Assembly (NCBI RefSeq): GCF_000975135.1
Contig: NZ_BBRF01000001.1
Location: 345,591-409,590 of the forward strand
DNA: 64,000 nucleotides
Direction of reading: 5' to 3'
Source of the DNA: Demequina aurantiaca
GTDB lineage: Bacteria > Actinomycetota > Actinomycetes > Actinomycetales > Demequinaceae
Below are positions 18,681 through 27,519 of this stretch, piece after piece. The notes below the pieces were generated by a model that was given only the letters and a program-made list of their open reading frames with translations, had not been told where the DNA came from and made no database searches. The translations under genes and the position numbers were made by a program. Numbering within the stretch: the stretch's first letter is position 1; each line of letters starts with the position of its first letter.

Positions 18681-19928
18681 CTAGTCCCACAGGGTGCAAC
18701 GGAGCGAATCGCCGCGAGTGACGTTGGCAACGTCGGAATCGACCCATGCCAGAGCATCGGACGCCACCACGTTGGTCAGCGAAATCTCCCCTGGGATTCC
18801 CACGGGGGTGGCGAAGTGCTGACCTGAGCCTGTGGTCTCGATCGTGACGGGAACCGGCTGCACCTGTCCGTCAAGGGACCGCCAAGAAGCGATGGAGCGG
18901 GCGTGAATGGTGGGACGGTCCACTTCGGTGCGTCCGCTCATGAACCGCAGTGCGGGGCGCACGTAGGCCTCGAAGGCGATCAAGGCGGCCGTGGGACTAC
19001 CGGGCAGTGCGAGCACCGGGATGGGGTGCTCGCCATCGGCGCTCACCAGACCATAGCCGTGCCGCTTGCCCGGCCACAGCCCAACCTCGCCTACGCGCAC
19101 ATCTCCGAGGTCCTTCAATACAGCGGCCACGGTGTCATTGCGCGCCTCGGACAGGCCACCGGTGATGAGCACCACGTCGGCGCGCACCAGTTGGTCCTCG
19201 ATTGTTGCCCGCACGCTACCCCGGTCGTCGGGCACCACTCCCACCCGGTACGCATGTGCACCTGCCTCACGCACCAAGGCGCTCAACATGTAGGCGTTGG
19301 ACTCGGGCACCCGCGATCCGGGTCTACCTGCGCCAGGCTCCTCTAACTCGGAGCCGACGGAGATCACGACCACCCGGGGCACTGGGCTGACGGTGAGTCG
19401 GGCATTGCCGAGCGCAGCCGCGAGAGCGATGCGCCGCGCGTCCAGCCTCGATCCCTGGGGGATCGCCATGCTGCCGGAAGCCGCCTCATCACCCGCGGAG
19501 CGGATATGCGCCTGTGGGTGGGTGGGCGCCATAATCTTCACGCGCGCCACGCCGCCGTCGGTCATCGCTACGGGGACCACGGCATCGGCGCCGATGGGTA
19601 CGGGAGCGCCGGAGCTGATCCGTGCCGCGGCGCCGCGAATGTGACGACGCGGGGCCCGCGCGTCAAAGGATACGTCGTGGGACACCGTGAGCGAGACGGG
19701 ATTCTCGTCGCTCGCGTCGGCGATGTCCGCGGCCTGCACCGCATAGCCGTCACACATCGCAACGTCGGTCGCCGGGAGCGCATGCTGAGCGACAACATCG
19801 CCCACCAGCGTCGCACCGATGGCGTCCGCGACGAGCACGTCGAGCGGAGGCAGCGGCCGCAGCCCCGCGATCACCTCAGCGCGGTGCTGAACGAGGGTGC
19901 GCGGCTCCGCGTCGCTGCTGAGAATCAT
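18681..19928 (-). CDS. glp: Gephyrin-like protein Glp / MoeA family
   Basis: 415 residues of the MoeA/gephyrin family. The N terminus (MLxxAEPRTLVQHRAEVIAGL-like) leads into PATDVAMCDGYAVQAADI, then ISSGAPVPIGADAVVPV, GDEAASGSMAIPQGSRL and VISVGSEL. The molybdopterin-binding part has LITGGLSEARNDTV and PVLALPGSPTAALIAFEAYVRPAL. The start ATG directly abuts the galU stop (TAGATG). MoeA inserts molybdenum into molybdopterin, but no other molybdenum-cofactor gene is near. Synteny with galU and a GlpR/SepX-like gene favours the division-related Glp paralogue. Which role applies here is an inference. Confidence 0.88.
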   Translation of the reverse strand: MILSSDAEPRTLVQHRAEVIAGLRPLPPLDVLVADAIGATLVGDVVAQHALPATDVAMCDGYAVQAADIADASDENPVSLTVSHDVSFDARAPRRHIRGAAARISSGAPVPIGADAVVPVAMTDGGVARVKIMAPTHPQAHIRSAGDEAASGSMAIPQGSRLDARRIALAAALGNARLTVSPVPRVVVISVGSELEEPGAGRPGSRVPESNAYMLSALVREAGAHAYRVGVVPDDRGSVRATIEDQLVRADVVLITGGLSEARNDTVAAVLKDLGDVRVGEVGLWPGKRHGYGLVSADGEHPIPVLALPGSPTAALIAFEAYVRPALRFMSGRTEVDRPTIHARSIASWRSLDGQVQPVPVTIETTGSGQHFATPVGIPGEISLTNVVASDALAWVDSDVANVTRGDSLRCTLWD

Positions 19929-20867
19929 CTAGGCATTGTCGCGCGTGGACACGAAGCCCTGCAACCAGGTCGTAAAGTCCGGACCGAGGTCCGTGCGCTT
20001 GGCGGCGAGCTGGACCACGGCCTTGAGGTATTCCAACTTGTCGCCGGTGTCGTAACGGTGGCCGCGAAAGACGACGCCGTACACGCCGCCACCATCCTCA
20101 GCCGGCATTGACGCCAGCGTAGAGATCGCGTCGGTGAGCTGAATCTCACCGCCGCGTCCCGGCGGTGTGGTCTTCAGGACGTCAAGCACGGCCGGGTTGA
20201 AGACGTAGCGGCCAATCACGGCCAAGTTCGAGTACTCCTCGCCTGGTGCTGGCTTCTCGTTCAGTCGGGAGATGCGGTGGATCTCGAGTCCGTCCGGGAC
20301 CTCCCCCTCCCCCGGCAGGTCCACGGCGGCGACGGACGTGGGGTCCACCGAGCCGTACATCTGGATCATGTGGGGTGGAACCTCGAGCAGCAGGATAACC
20401 GAGCCGCCCGTGCGCTCCTGGATGCGGCACATCGCGTCCAGGATGTAGTCGTCAGCGTCCAGGAAGTCGTCGCCGAGCAGAACCGCAAACGGCTCCCCGT
20501 CAACCCATTCCTCGGCGCGGCCCACGGCATGACCGAGACCCTTGGGATCTCCCTGGTTCACAAACGCAATCTCACCTTTGGACGAGGTCTCACGGACCGC
20601 GTCGAGCCGTGCCTGATCGCCCTTGCGCTCGAGAGCGGCCTCCAAGTCCGGCGCCGGGGCGAAGTGACGCTCCATCGCCTCCTTGCCCGGGTTAGTAATC
20701 AGGCACACGTGATCGAGCCCGGCGGCGAGCGCCTCATCGACCACGTATTGGATCGCCGGCTTGTCGACCACCGGGATCATCTCTTTGGGAATCGCCTTCG
20801 ATGCTGGTAGAAAGCGAGTTCCTAGTCCCGCAGCGGGGACGACGGCCTTGCGAACGCGAGAAGTCAT
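19929..20867 (-). CDS. galU: UTP-glucose-1-phosphate uridylyltransferase
   Basis: Makes UDP-glucose for cell-envelope glycans, 312 residues. The nucleotidyltransferase start RKAVVPAAGLGTRFLPASKAIPKEMIPVVDKPAIQYVVDEA is diagnostic; AVLLGDDFLDA and LPGEGEVPDGLEIHRISRLNEKP follow. Its product could feed the UDP-glucose dehydrogenase encoded at 32905. First gene of the galU-glp-rimJ-glpR cluster, with a start-stop junction to glp. The gene is divergent from the cyclo-ligase gene. Confidence 0.97.
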   Translation of the reverse strand: MTSRVRKAVVPAAGLGTRFLPASKAIPKEMIPVVDKPAIQYVVDEALAAGLDHVCLITNPGKEAMERHFAPAPDLEAALERKGDQARLDAVRETSSKGEIAFVNQGDPKGLGHAVGRAEEWVDGEPFAVLLGDDFLDADDYILDAMCRIQERTGGSVILLLEVPPHMIQMYGSVDPTSVAAVDLPGEGEVPDGLEIHRISRLNEKPAPGEEYSNLAVIGRYVFNPAVLDVLKTTPPGRGGEIQLTDAISTLASMPAEDGGGVYGVVFRGHRYDTGDKLEYLKAVVQLAAKRTDLGPDFTTWLQGFVSTRDNA

Positions 20868-20934
20868 GGCACGAGACTAACGCGTGAGGTTAGTCACATC
20901 GGCCTGGCGAAACATTCTGTTTACCAAAATTTGG

Positions 20935-20940
20935 CACAAT
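20935..20940 (+). promoter_or_regulatory. -10 box of a leaderless cyclo-ligase promoter
   Basis: CACAAT with six bases between it and the ATG at 20947, and no ribosome-binding site. The palindrome CCAAAATTTGG lies just upstream at 20924-20934. Confidence 0.45.
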
Positions 20941-20946
20941 GGAACC

Positions 20947-21573
20947 ATGACACAGCAGTCGATGACCTCCCAGCGTGCAGTCGAACCGGCCGACTCAAAG
21001 GCGCTCTTGCGCTCCAGCATCCGCAAGGGACGCGCCGACCGCAGCGAGCGACGGCTCCAAGAGCACGCAGAAGCTCTCCGCGACCACGTCCTCGCCCTCC
21101 CCTCCGTCGGCAAGGCGAAGTGCGTTTCTGTCTACGCCTCACGAAGGTTTGAGCCCGGCACACTGCCGCTCATCGAAGCGCTGCACCAGCGCGGTGTCAA
21201 GGTGCTGATCCCCATGCTGGGCGATGGCCTCAAGCGTGGATGGGGTATTTATCAGGGCGCCGACGACCTCGTCGAGCGAGCACCTGGCCGCCCTCCGGAG
21301 CCGTCCGGGGAGTTCCTTGGCCAGGAAGCCCTGCACGAGGCCGAGGTGGTGGTGGTTCCTGCGCTTGCCGTCGACACCACTGGCAACCGCCTGGGCCAGG
21401 GCGGCGGTTGGTACGACCGTGCGTTGTGCGACGCAGCGCCCGATGCGCCGATCGTGGCGCTCACGTTTGCCGGCGAATTGCGCGACGAGGCGCATGCGCT
21501 TCCTCACGAGGAACACGACATCACCGTGCACGCCGTCATCACCCCGCAAGGAGTGACTCGGCTCCCGGCGTAA
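20947..21573 (+). CDS. 5-formyltetrahydrofolate cyclo-ligase
   Basis: Recycles 5-formyl-THF to 5,10-methenyl-THF with ATP, 208 residues. Family motifs are KALLRSSIRKGRADRS at the N terminus, SRRFEPGTLPLIEALHQRG and KVLIPMLG in the middle, and the signature VVVPALAVDTTGNRLGQGGGWYDRAL near residues 137-162. ATG 20947 was chosen over 20884 because the family N terminus begins there and a -10 box lies seven bases ahead. It is divergent from galU, a pairing widespread in actinobacteria. Confidence 0.95.
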   Translation: MTQQSMTSQRAVEPADSKALLRSSIRKGRADRSERRLQEHAEALRDHVLALPSVGKAKCVSVYASRRFEPGTLPLIEALHQRGVKVLIPMLGDGLKRGWGIYQGADDLVERAPGRPPEPSGEFLGQEALHEAEVVVVPALAVDTTGNRLGQGGGWYDRALCDAAPDAPIVALTFAGELRDEAHALPHEEHDITVHAVITPQGVTRLPA

Positions 21574-21582
21574 GATACGTGC

Positions 21583-21795
21583 ATGCCTACGTACACTTAC
21601 GCATGTTCCGCATGCCAGCACCGCTTCGATGAGGTGCAGTCAATTCACGATGACACCCTCGTTGCATGCCCCGAGTGTGGTGGAGCACTGCGCAAGGTTT
21701 TCGGCACCGTGGGCGTGACCTTCAAGGGCTCGGGTTTCTACCGCACCGACTCGCGCGAAACCAAGAAGTCGGCACCCAGCAGCAGCTCCACTTAG
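21583..21795 (+). CDS. FmdB-family zinc ribbon protein
   Basis: 70 residues. MPTYTYACSACQHRFDEVQSI and ACPECGG give the two CxxC knuckles of the FmdB regulatory-protein zinc ribbon, followed by KGSGFYRTD, the usual end of the domain, and a Ser-rich tail. Function is unknown; it commonly follows the cyclo-ligase gene, which ends nine bases upstream. Confidence 0.93.
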   Translation: MPTYTYACSACQHRFDEVQSIHDDTLVACPECGGALRKVFGTVGVTFKGSGFYRTDSRETKKSAPSSSST

Positions 21796-21928
21796 CCTGT
21801 GGGGCGCGGACTCTCCCCCGCGCCTCCGAACGCACCTGCAGGCTCTCCCACCACCTCCGCCCGGTATTGGTCCGATTTCGCACGCTCTGAGCGCTCGCTG
21901 CGCCCCATTGGTCCGCTACGGACCGGCC

Positions 21929-24900
21929 TCACCAATGCGGCGGCTTATCCCGCTTGATCTCGTCGTCCCGTGAGGACCCGCCGTGCGAGCCACCCCAGGC
22001 CTCGTCAACGTCCTCCCACGCACGAGTGGGAATCAGCGGCCGGTCCGCGCCGCGGTGTCGGGCCTTGACGTCCGGCTCGGGAGCCTTTGGCTTGGACGCT
22101 ACGTTCTTCGCGTCACCAACCTCATCTGAGGCGTCCTCGTTGGCATCAGCATCAGCATCAGCATCGACGTTAGCGAAGTTCGCGTCTTCGCCTTCAGTCG
22201 CCCCGTCGTCGTCAGTTCCCTGACTTGCCGCCACTGGCGGGGCAACCTTGGGCACACCAAAGCCCATGCTGAAACTGGGAACGGGCGTGGGGCCGGAGTC
22301 GGGCGCAAGTTTCGGCACCACGATCTCCCCGTCCGAACCGTCAGCTGCCGCGGGGCTCACGTGTTCTGCGTCCGCACCCTCGTCGACAACCCTGGTGACC
22401 TCGGCGGTGTCAGCCTTGTCGATGAGTTCTGGACCGTCATTGTGCCGCTCGGATTCAGCAGGCTCGCCACCAATCTGCTCGTCGATCAGCGCGGAGATTC
22501 CAAGCGTCTGGGGGTGAGGCTCGTCGCCCTCACCAGGCCCAGCATCGGCCTCATCATTTGCGCCAGAACCCGAGTCCTCCACGCGCAAGTCAGCGATGGC
22601 AAAGTCGTTGCCGTCCTCGCGCGCGGCCTCCAGCGCGTCGTCCTCGGACGGCAGCTCGATTCGCTCGACCTCGATGTCGAGAGCGGGCTGAGTGACCTCA
22701 CGCACAGTTCCGGTGCCCACCGTGGGAATCGCAGCGGTACCGATCGCGGCAGTGCCACCCGGGCCGTCCTCGGGGCGGGATTCGCCGAGTGCGTCGAGCA
22801 CCTGCTCAATTGCGGAGTCCGGATCCATAAACACATCGAGCGTCCACAGGGATACGACTGTCCACCCCAGTGCCTCGAGGGTCGAGTACTGCCAGCGCAT
22901 GCGGTCGCGCAGGCTGGCCGCGCCCACCGCCGCCGCCTCGTCAGTCACGACGGCTACCTGGTAATTGCGGTCGTGGCGGCCGCCCACGACCATCGCGATG
23001 GTGTCGGAACCCACGCCATAACGCAGCCGCACTGCGAGTCCATGCCGGCGCAGGCGACCCGCGATGTCCGCGAGCAACCAGTCGCTGGGGCCAGGATCCG
23101 GGCGCTCGGGAGTCACTGCAGGAAGATCGACCGAGGACAACAGGTCGCGGAAGTCGTCGATCCCATGACCCTCGTGCGCCCTGCTCGCCGCGCCCGAAAG
23201 CTGAGTCGGGTTGAGTGCCGTGAACACACTCACCCGCTCAATCGACACGACCAAGGCCTGAACCAGCGCCTGCTTTCCCCACGTCTCCGAGAGGGCGCCA
23301 AGTTTCGCAGGGGCCACGCCCCGCGCATCGGCCGCGTAGCCCAGGGTGACCACGACTTCGTCCGCCACTACGCCTGCGGAATCGCCAAGGGTCATGACAT
23401 GCACCGCATCGGCGAGCCTGGCATCGCGTTCACGCAACGCATCGACGATGCGCGAGCCATGAAGGTCGTTGCCGGCCACCACTGCTAGCGCGCGGCGCGG
23501 CAGCGAGTCACGCACCCGGGCGACGTGGTCGACGACCGCCGTCACCTCGGCCCGGGTCGATTCCACCTCAACCGCGCCCGCCACCGGGGCACCGACCGCC
23601 TCCAGTACCGTCACGTCGAGCCCGCCACGCTCCTCGGCAGCAGGGAGCGCGGACAGCGATCGCCCATAGGCGGCACTAGCGAGCACCGAGGTCACCCGCG
23701 GGTCGCGAGGCTGAGGAACGGCATGCATGACAATGTGCGGGAGGAGTCGCGCGAGCGCGGCCACGCCGGACCGGGTCGCCGTCTGCGCATCTCCCAGCAC
23801 CACCACCTGGCGCGCCCGGGCCAGCGTCGACACGAGCTCCGCAAGTGCGAGCGACTCCCCCGCCACGATGACCGCGAGGTCAATGCAGCGGCTGGCGGGA
23901 GCCATACGCGCCACCTGCTCGGCGCCAGCAACAACGACGGGGCGCAGCGCGGTGACGAGCGGCGCGTAGTCGCGCCAGAGTTCCTTGAGCGATCCGTCGC
24001 CGCCCTCGACCAGCGCGGCAAAGAGGTCGCGAGCGTGGTCGGGGTGACGCGCAATCGCTGTACGCCGGCGTTCCGCGACCGCGCGCATCAACGGACCCAC
24101 CCGCGACGCCCCGAAGGCGGTGTCGCGGTCAAGGAAGGCGTCGACGGCCCTGCCAAGCGCCCCTGTCTCGGTCAGGCGCACATCCGCCGCGACGATGGAG
24201 TCGAACGCAGCGGCCCACCACGAGAACTCGAGGTCACGCCGCACCTGTTCCGGCCCGGCCCCGCGCGCGTTGAGGTCCGCAAGAAGTTCGGCGAAGCCCA
24301 CTGCCTCGATGTCCGCCTCGATGGGCACGGCCTCGACGGCATCGAGCGATCCCGGGATGCCCTCCGCCAGCGTGCTGAGTACCGAGACCATGTGATCCCA
24401 GGGCTGCTCGGCCAGCTTTTCCTCGCCCGATGCCTGCTCGACGACGTCCACAATCAAGCCCCAGAGTTCGGCCGAGTTGTGCAGACGCTCGCTAAAGATG
24501 TCGAAGTCGTCGGGGACCACGGGCCACCCGCCGGAGGGGCTGTGGGCGCGCCACTTGAGCGCTTGCTCGTGGGCCTTGACGAGGTTCTCGTGGAGGTTCT
24601 CCTTGCCGCGCCCTGGGCGGAGCAGCTCGACGGCGCGGCGCACCATTCCGCGGCGATCGCGGCGGGGAACATCCTGGTAGCGAGGCGATGACGACGGTGC
24701 CGTCGCAGCAACTAGGTCGTGCAACGAGCGATGGAAGACCGCGGGTGAGAACACGTCCAGCGTGGCCCGGATATCGTCGAACATCGTGACCTGGTCCGCC
24801 CACACGGCGAGTGAGGGCGCCTGGTCGACTCCGGTCTCGTGCGCAGCCAACGCGGCTTCGGTGCGCATTTTGGGAATCTGGCGCACCAAGATCGTCGCGA

Positions 24901-26386
24901 GCGCCTCGTCGTACTTGGCGCCCACCTCGGCGTTATCCGTCGCCGCGGACCACCATGGCACCAGGTCCTCTGCCGGCGCGGAAGCCTCCGCAGCATCGGC
25001 GGCCTCGGCCTCTTGAACGGAACGGTCTTCGGCTGCAGCGGTCTCATCGAGGTGTGTCACCAACTCGGCTGCCACGGAGGCAAATCCGTGGTCGGCAACG
25101 ATCGCGCCTGCATCGGCTCCCAAACGAACCGTCGTCGCCGGGGCGGGGTCGCTGGACGTCAGCCTCACGACTGCTTGTACTGCCTCGAAGGCGCTCACGC
25201 CCCACGGACGGTGAGGACGGTGCAGGGAGTCGAAGCGCTGCTGGAGTCCGTGACGAGCTCGGAGCATGGCCTCGCCACCCTCGCGCAACTGGGCGTCGTT
25301 CACCTCGACCGCGCCCAGCGTAATGGCCGACAGCAGTCGCGCTCGCGCCTCCGCATTCCAGGCGCGCGAGTGCCCGTCGATGTACAGGTCGCCCGCGCCC
25401 AGATCGTCGAGGCGCCGTCCCACACCTGCGACCGCGCCGTCGCTTCCCGAGACCACGGCAACGACCTTGCCCGATGCTGCGGCATCGGCGGCCACCGCAG
25501 CGGCCATCGATAAGGCGTCGGCGCCGGGGGGTGCCTGCAGGAACACGCTGCGGCCCGTCGCGATCACGTCGAGCGCCGCGAACTGGTTGTCGTCTAGGTC
25601 GCCGATGCCACGCTCAGCGAACGGGTCACGGTCGCCCTTGGGAAAGGCCGGTAGTGGACTGGCGAGCAGTTGCGCCGCGTCCTGGTCGCCGGCGACGGCG
25701 GCAAGGATGTCCGATGCGCCGATGACAGCGTCGCAGTCGTCCAGGTCGTCGAGCAGGCGTTGCTCCGGGTCGTCATACGCACCCACCAGCAGGTTCTCGA
25801 CCACGGCAAAGTCCTCGCCAAAGAGCGCGCCGCGCTCGCGCAACGCATTCCAGATGGGGCGTGGGTCGAACGCCTTGCCGGCGCCCGGCGGTGGCACGAG
25901 GTCGGCGAGCGACGCGGTATCCCCACGCGTGCGCAGCTCCGTGGCGACGATGGGGTTGAGGCTCACTCCGTCCAGCAGCGTGAGGTAGAAGTCGCGGTCG
26001 TTGAAGGCCTCCACCAGCATGGGGCGCAGCAACACGGGAACCTCGCGGCGCGCTCCGTCCTGGGTCCACGTGGCGGTGCCGACGGACATCGCCGCGGTCC
26101 AGACGCCCGATGCCGCCTTGACCTGCGTGGCCTGGCGGTAGATGAGGCCGATGCGGTGAAGGGCTGCCGCCTGCGGCGCCTCATCGCGAATCAGCGCGGA
26201 GACAAGCGTGGGACGGCCGGCAAACAGCGGCGCGATGCCGGCGGGGTGCGCACCGCGCAGATCGACCACGTCCGCGCCTGCCGAGACTAGGTCTCGTAGC
26301 GGCGAGACGGTCGCCGATGTCGCGAGTTGCTCTCGCCATTCCTGAAGCGCCTCGGACACCAAGGCGCGGCCGATGTAGTCCACCAC
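21929..26386 (-). CDS. Giant DUF4011/superfamily I helicase-like protein with eroded catalytic motifs
   Basis: 1,485 residues from GTG 26386. The domain order resembles the large actinobacterial helicase-like proteins that end in an MTES_1575-type nuclease domain. The first RecA-like part has LDDNQFAALDVI, but the P-loop reads LQAPPGADALS, without the Gly-Lys-Ser/Thr core. The Walker B position reads CIDLAVIVAGES instead of a DEA(S) motif, followed by a normal-looking ARQVVVLGDAQ. The late helicase motif reads MTLGDSAGVVADEVVVTLGY, and the arginine-finger position reads ALVVSIERVSVF. The nuclease-like part (RHGLAVRLRYGVGSDTIAM to RDRMRWQYSTLEALGWTVVSLWTLDVF) lacks an evident acidic/lysine centre. 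About 220 residues of acidic low-complexity tail follow. The frame is intact, so it is not an obvious pseudogene. Confidence 0.8.
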   Translation of the reverse strand: MVDYIGRALVSEALQEWREQLATSATVSPLRDLVSAGADVVDLRGAHPAGIAPLFAGRPTLVSALIRDEAPQAAALHRIGLIYRQATQVKAASGVWTAAMSVGTATWTQDGARREVPVLLRPMLVEAFNDRDFYLTLLDGVSLNPIVATELRTRGDTASLADLVPPPGAGKAFDPRPIWNALRERGALFGEDFAVVENLLVGAYDDPEQRLLDDLDDCDAVIGASDILAAVAGDQDAAQLLASPLPAFPKGDRDPFAERGIGDLDDNQFAALDVIATGRSVFLQAPPGADALSMAAAVAADAAASGKVVAVVSGSDGAVAGVGRRLDDLGAGDLYIDGHSRAWNAEARARLLSAITLGAVEVNDAQLREGGEAMLRARHGLQQRFDSLHRPHRPWGVSAFEAVQAVVRLTSSDPAPATTVRLGADAGAIVADHGFASVAAELVTHLDETAAAEDRSVQEAEAADAAEASAPAEDLVPWWSAATDNAEVGAKYDEALATILVRQIPKMRTEAALAAHETGVDQAPSLAVWADQVTMFDDIRATLDVFSPAVFHRSLHDLVAATAPSSSPRYQDVPRRDRRGMVRRAVELLRPGRGKENLHENLVKAHEQALKWRAHSPSGGWPVVPDDFDIFSERLHNSAELWGLIVDVVEQASGEEKLAEQPWDHMVSVLSTLAEGIPGSLDAVEAVPIEADIEAVGFAELLADLNARGAGPEQVRRDLEFSWWAAAFDSIVAADVRLTETGALGRAVDAFLDRDTAFGASRVGPLMRAVAERRRTAIARHPDHARDLFAALVEGGDGSLKELWRDYAPLVTALRPVVVAGAEQVARMAPASRCIDLAVIVAGESLALAELVSTLARARQVVVLGDAQTATRSGVAALARLLPHIVMHAVPQPRDPRVTSVLASAAYGRSLSALPAAEERGGLDVTVLEAVGAPVAGAVEVESTRAEVTAVVDHVARVRDSLPRRALAVVAGNDLHGSRIVDALRERDARLADAVHVMTLGDSAGVVADEVVVTLGYAADARGVAPAKLGALSETWGKQALVQALVVSIERVSVFTALNPTQLSGAASRAHEGHGIDDFRDLLSSVDLPAVTPERPDPGPSDWLLADIAGRLRRHGLAVRLRYGVGSDTIAMVVGGRHDRNYQVAVVTDEAAAVGAASLRDRMRWQYSTLEALGWTVVSLWTLDVFMDPDSAIEQVLDALGESRPEDGPGGTAAIGTAAIPTVGTGTVREVTQPALDIEVERIELPSEDDALEAAREDGNDFAIADLRVEDSGSGANDEADAGPGEGDEPHPQTLGISALIDEQIGGEPAESERHNDGPELIDKADTAEVTRVVDEGADAEHVSPAAADGSDGEIVVPKLAPDSGPTPVPSFSMGFGVPKVAPPVAASQGTDDDGATEGEDANFANVDADADADANEDASDEVGDAKNVASKPKAPEPDVKARHRGADRPLIPTRAWEDVDEAWGGSHGGSSRDDEIKRDKPPHW
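22143..22166. repeat. Short GCATCA tandem repeat inside the acidic tail
   Basis: Three GCATCA hexamers and one variant encode an alternating Asp-Ala run in the C-terminal tail of the giant helicase-like protein. Length change by slippage would stay in frame. Confidence 0.8.
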
Positions 26387-26657
26387 TCCCCTACGGTAAC
26401 GAGCGCAACGAACTCCCGCGCGGCACCACGCCGCACCCAGTGCTGTGCTCTTGGACACACTCGCGGACCGCCAGCATTATTTGCCTGCGCCGAACGTACG
26501 TTGCGGGACCGCGAGGAGGAGTGCGGGGCCGCGCAAGAAAAGACAGTGCGCGCCGACTTATCCAGCCGACACGCACCGTTGGGGAAATTGTGGCCCCCCG
26601 GACCCCGCGCGTCAACTCGGACGCGCCAGTCCTCAGTGCGCGAGGTCGGTCACGTTC

Positions 26658-27089
26658 TTACAGCTCGACTGGCTCCACTCCGAGCTGACTGATGAGGGTC
26701 AACACGCGGCCGCGAATCTCATCGCGAATGGGGCGGACCGACTCGATGCCCTGACCGGCCGGGTCGTCGAGCTTCCAGTCCTCGTAGGTCTTGCCCGGGA
26801 AGTACGGGCAGACGTCGCCGCAGCCCATGGTGATGACCGCATCGGACGCCTGGACGGCCTCGGGGGTCAGGACCTTGGGCTGTTCCTCACGGATGTCGAT
26901 GCCGAGCTCGAGCATCGCCTCGACCGCAGTGGGGTTGATCTGGTCCGCGGGCATCGATCCGGCTGAGCGAACTTCAACGGCACCCCCGGAGAGCGCCCGC
27001 AGGAAGCCCGCGGCCATCTGTGAGCGGCCGGCGTTGTGTACACACACGAACAGGGCGGAGGGTCGTTGGTCAACAGATTCAGTGGTCAT
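26658..27089 (-). CDS. arsC: Arsenate reductase, low-molecular-weight phosphatase type
   Basis: Reduces arsenate to arsenite for export. 143 residues. The phosphatase-like P-loop FVCVHNAGRSQMAAGF gives nucleophile Cys16. MGCGDVCPYFPGKTYEDWKLDDP carries Cys90, Cys94 and the catalytic Asp near 108. This pattern is shared by actinobacterial enzymes that use thioredoxin or mycothiol/mycoredoxin; which partner applies here is not shown. The start overlaps the end of arsR by 11 bases. Last gene of acr3-arsR-arsC. Confidence 0.93.
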   Translation of the reverse strand: MTTESVDQRPSALFVCVHNAGRSQMAAGFLRALSGGAVEVRSAGSMPADQINPTAVEAMLELGIDIREEQPKVLTPEAVQASDAVITMGCGDVCPYFPGKTYEDWKLDDPAGQGIESVRPIRDEIRGRVLTLISQLGVEPVEL

Positions 27090-27519
27090 CGTTTTCTCCT
27101 GTGATGAGGGGTGTGGACTGAGGCGTGGAAATGGCGCCCAAGAGGGCCTCGACGGCCGGCTGATGGGCGGGCTCGAGCGAGTACCACACCCACGTTCCGC
27201 GGCGCTCCGAGGTAAGGATGCCGGCTTCGCGCAGCACCTTGAGGTGGTGCGAGACCGTGGGCTGCGACACGTCCGCGAGTTCAGCTAGGTCGCACACGCA
27301 GGCCTCCGCTTGGCCAGCCTGGGACAGGTATGACAGCATCCGCAGCCGCAGTGGGTCCGCGATGGCCTTGAGCAATCCAGCAGCATCGGCGGCGGCGACC
27401 GGTGACAGCGGCGCGACGCCAGGGGCTGGCGCACAAGCATCGGCTGTGATGGCGGAGCCCGCTACCGACACGGCGGTCACGTCCGTCAGCGGGAACGACT
27501 GGCGAGTGGGGGCGCTCAT
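27079..27519 (-). CDS. arsR: ArsR-family arsenite-responsive repressor
   Basis: 146 residues from ATG 27519, which overlaps the acr3 stop (ATGA). The winged helix reads LLKAIADPLRLRMLSYL and VSQPTVSHHLKVLREAGIL. EACVCDL supplies Cys74 and Cys76, the As(III)-binding thiols of the classical ArsR type. About 40 extra residues at the N terminus precede the family domain, with a further cysteine at position 29. It should leave the operator when arsenite binds. A longer start at 27594 is possible but would lie inside acr3. Confidence 0.92.
   Translation of the reverse strand: MSAPTRQSFPLTDVTAVSVAGSAITADACAPAPGVAPLSPVAAADAAGLLKAIADPLRLRMLSYLSQAGQAEACVCDLAELADVSQPTVSHHLKVLREAGILTSERRGTWVWYSLEPAHQPAVEALLGAISTPQSTPLITGENDDH

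Noticed and set aside
22143-22166. Hexamer repeats as a possible CRISPR or regulatory repeat
   Set aside because: Only a short Asp-Ala coding repeat, with no spacers. No CRISPR array was seen anywhere in the window.
22361-23488. 375-codon plus-strand frame inside the giant helicase-like gene
   Set aside because: Antisense shadow of a continuous 1,485-residue frame; no recognisable domain or ribosome site.
26387-26657. Possible small gene in the gap between the giant gene and arsC
   Set aside because: The open frames here have no ribosome site, run into neighbouring genes and look random. I see no RNA gene.
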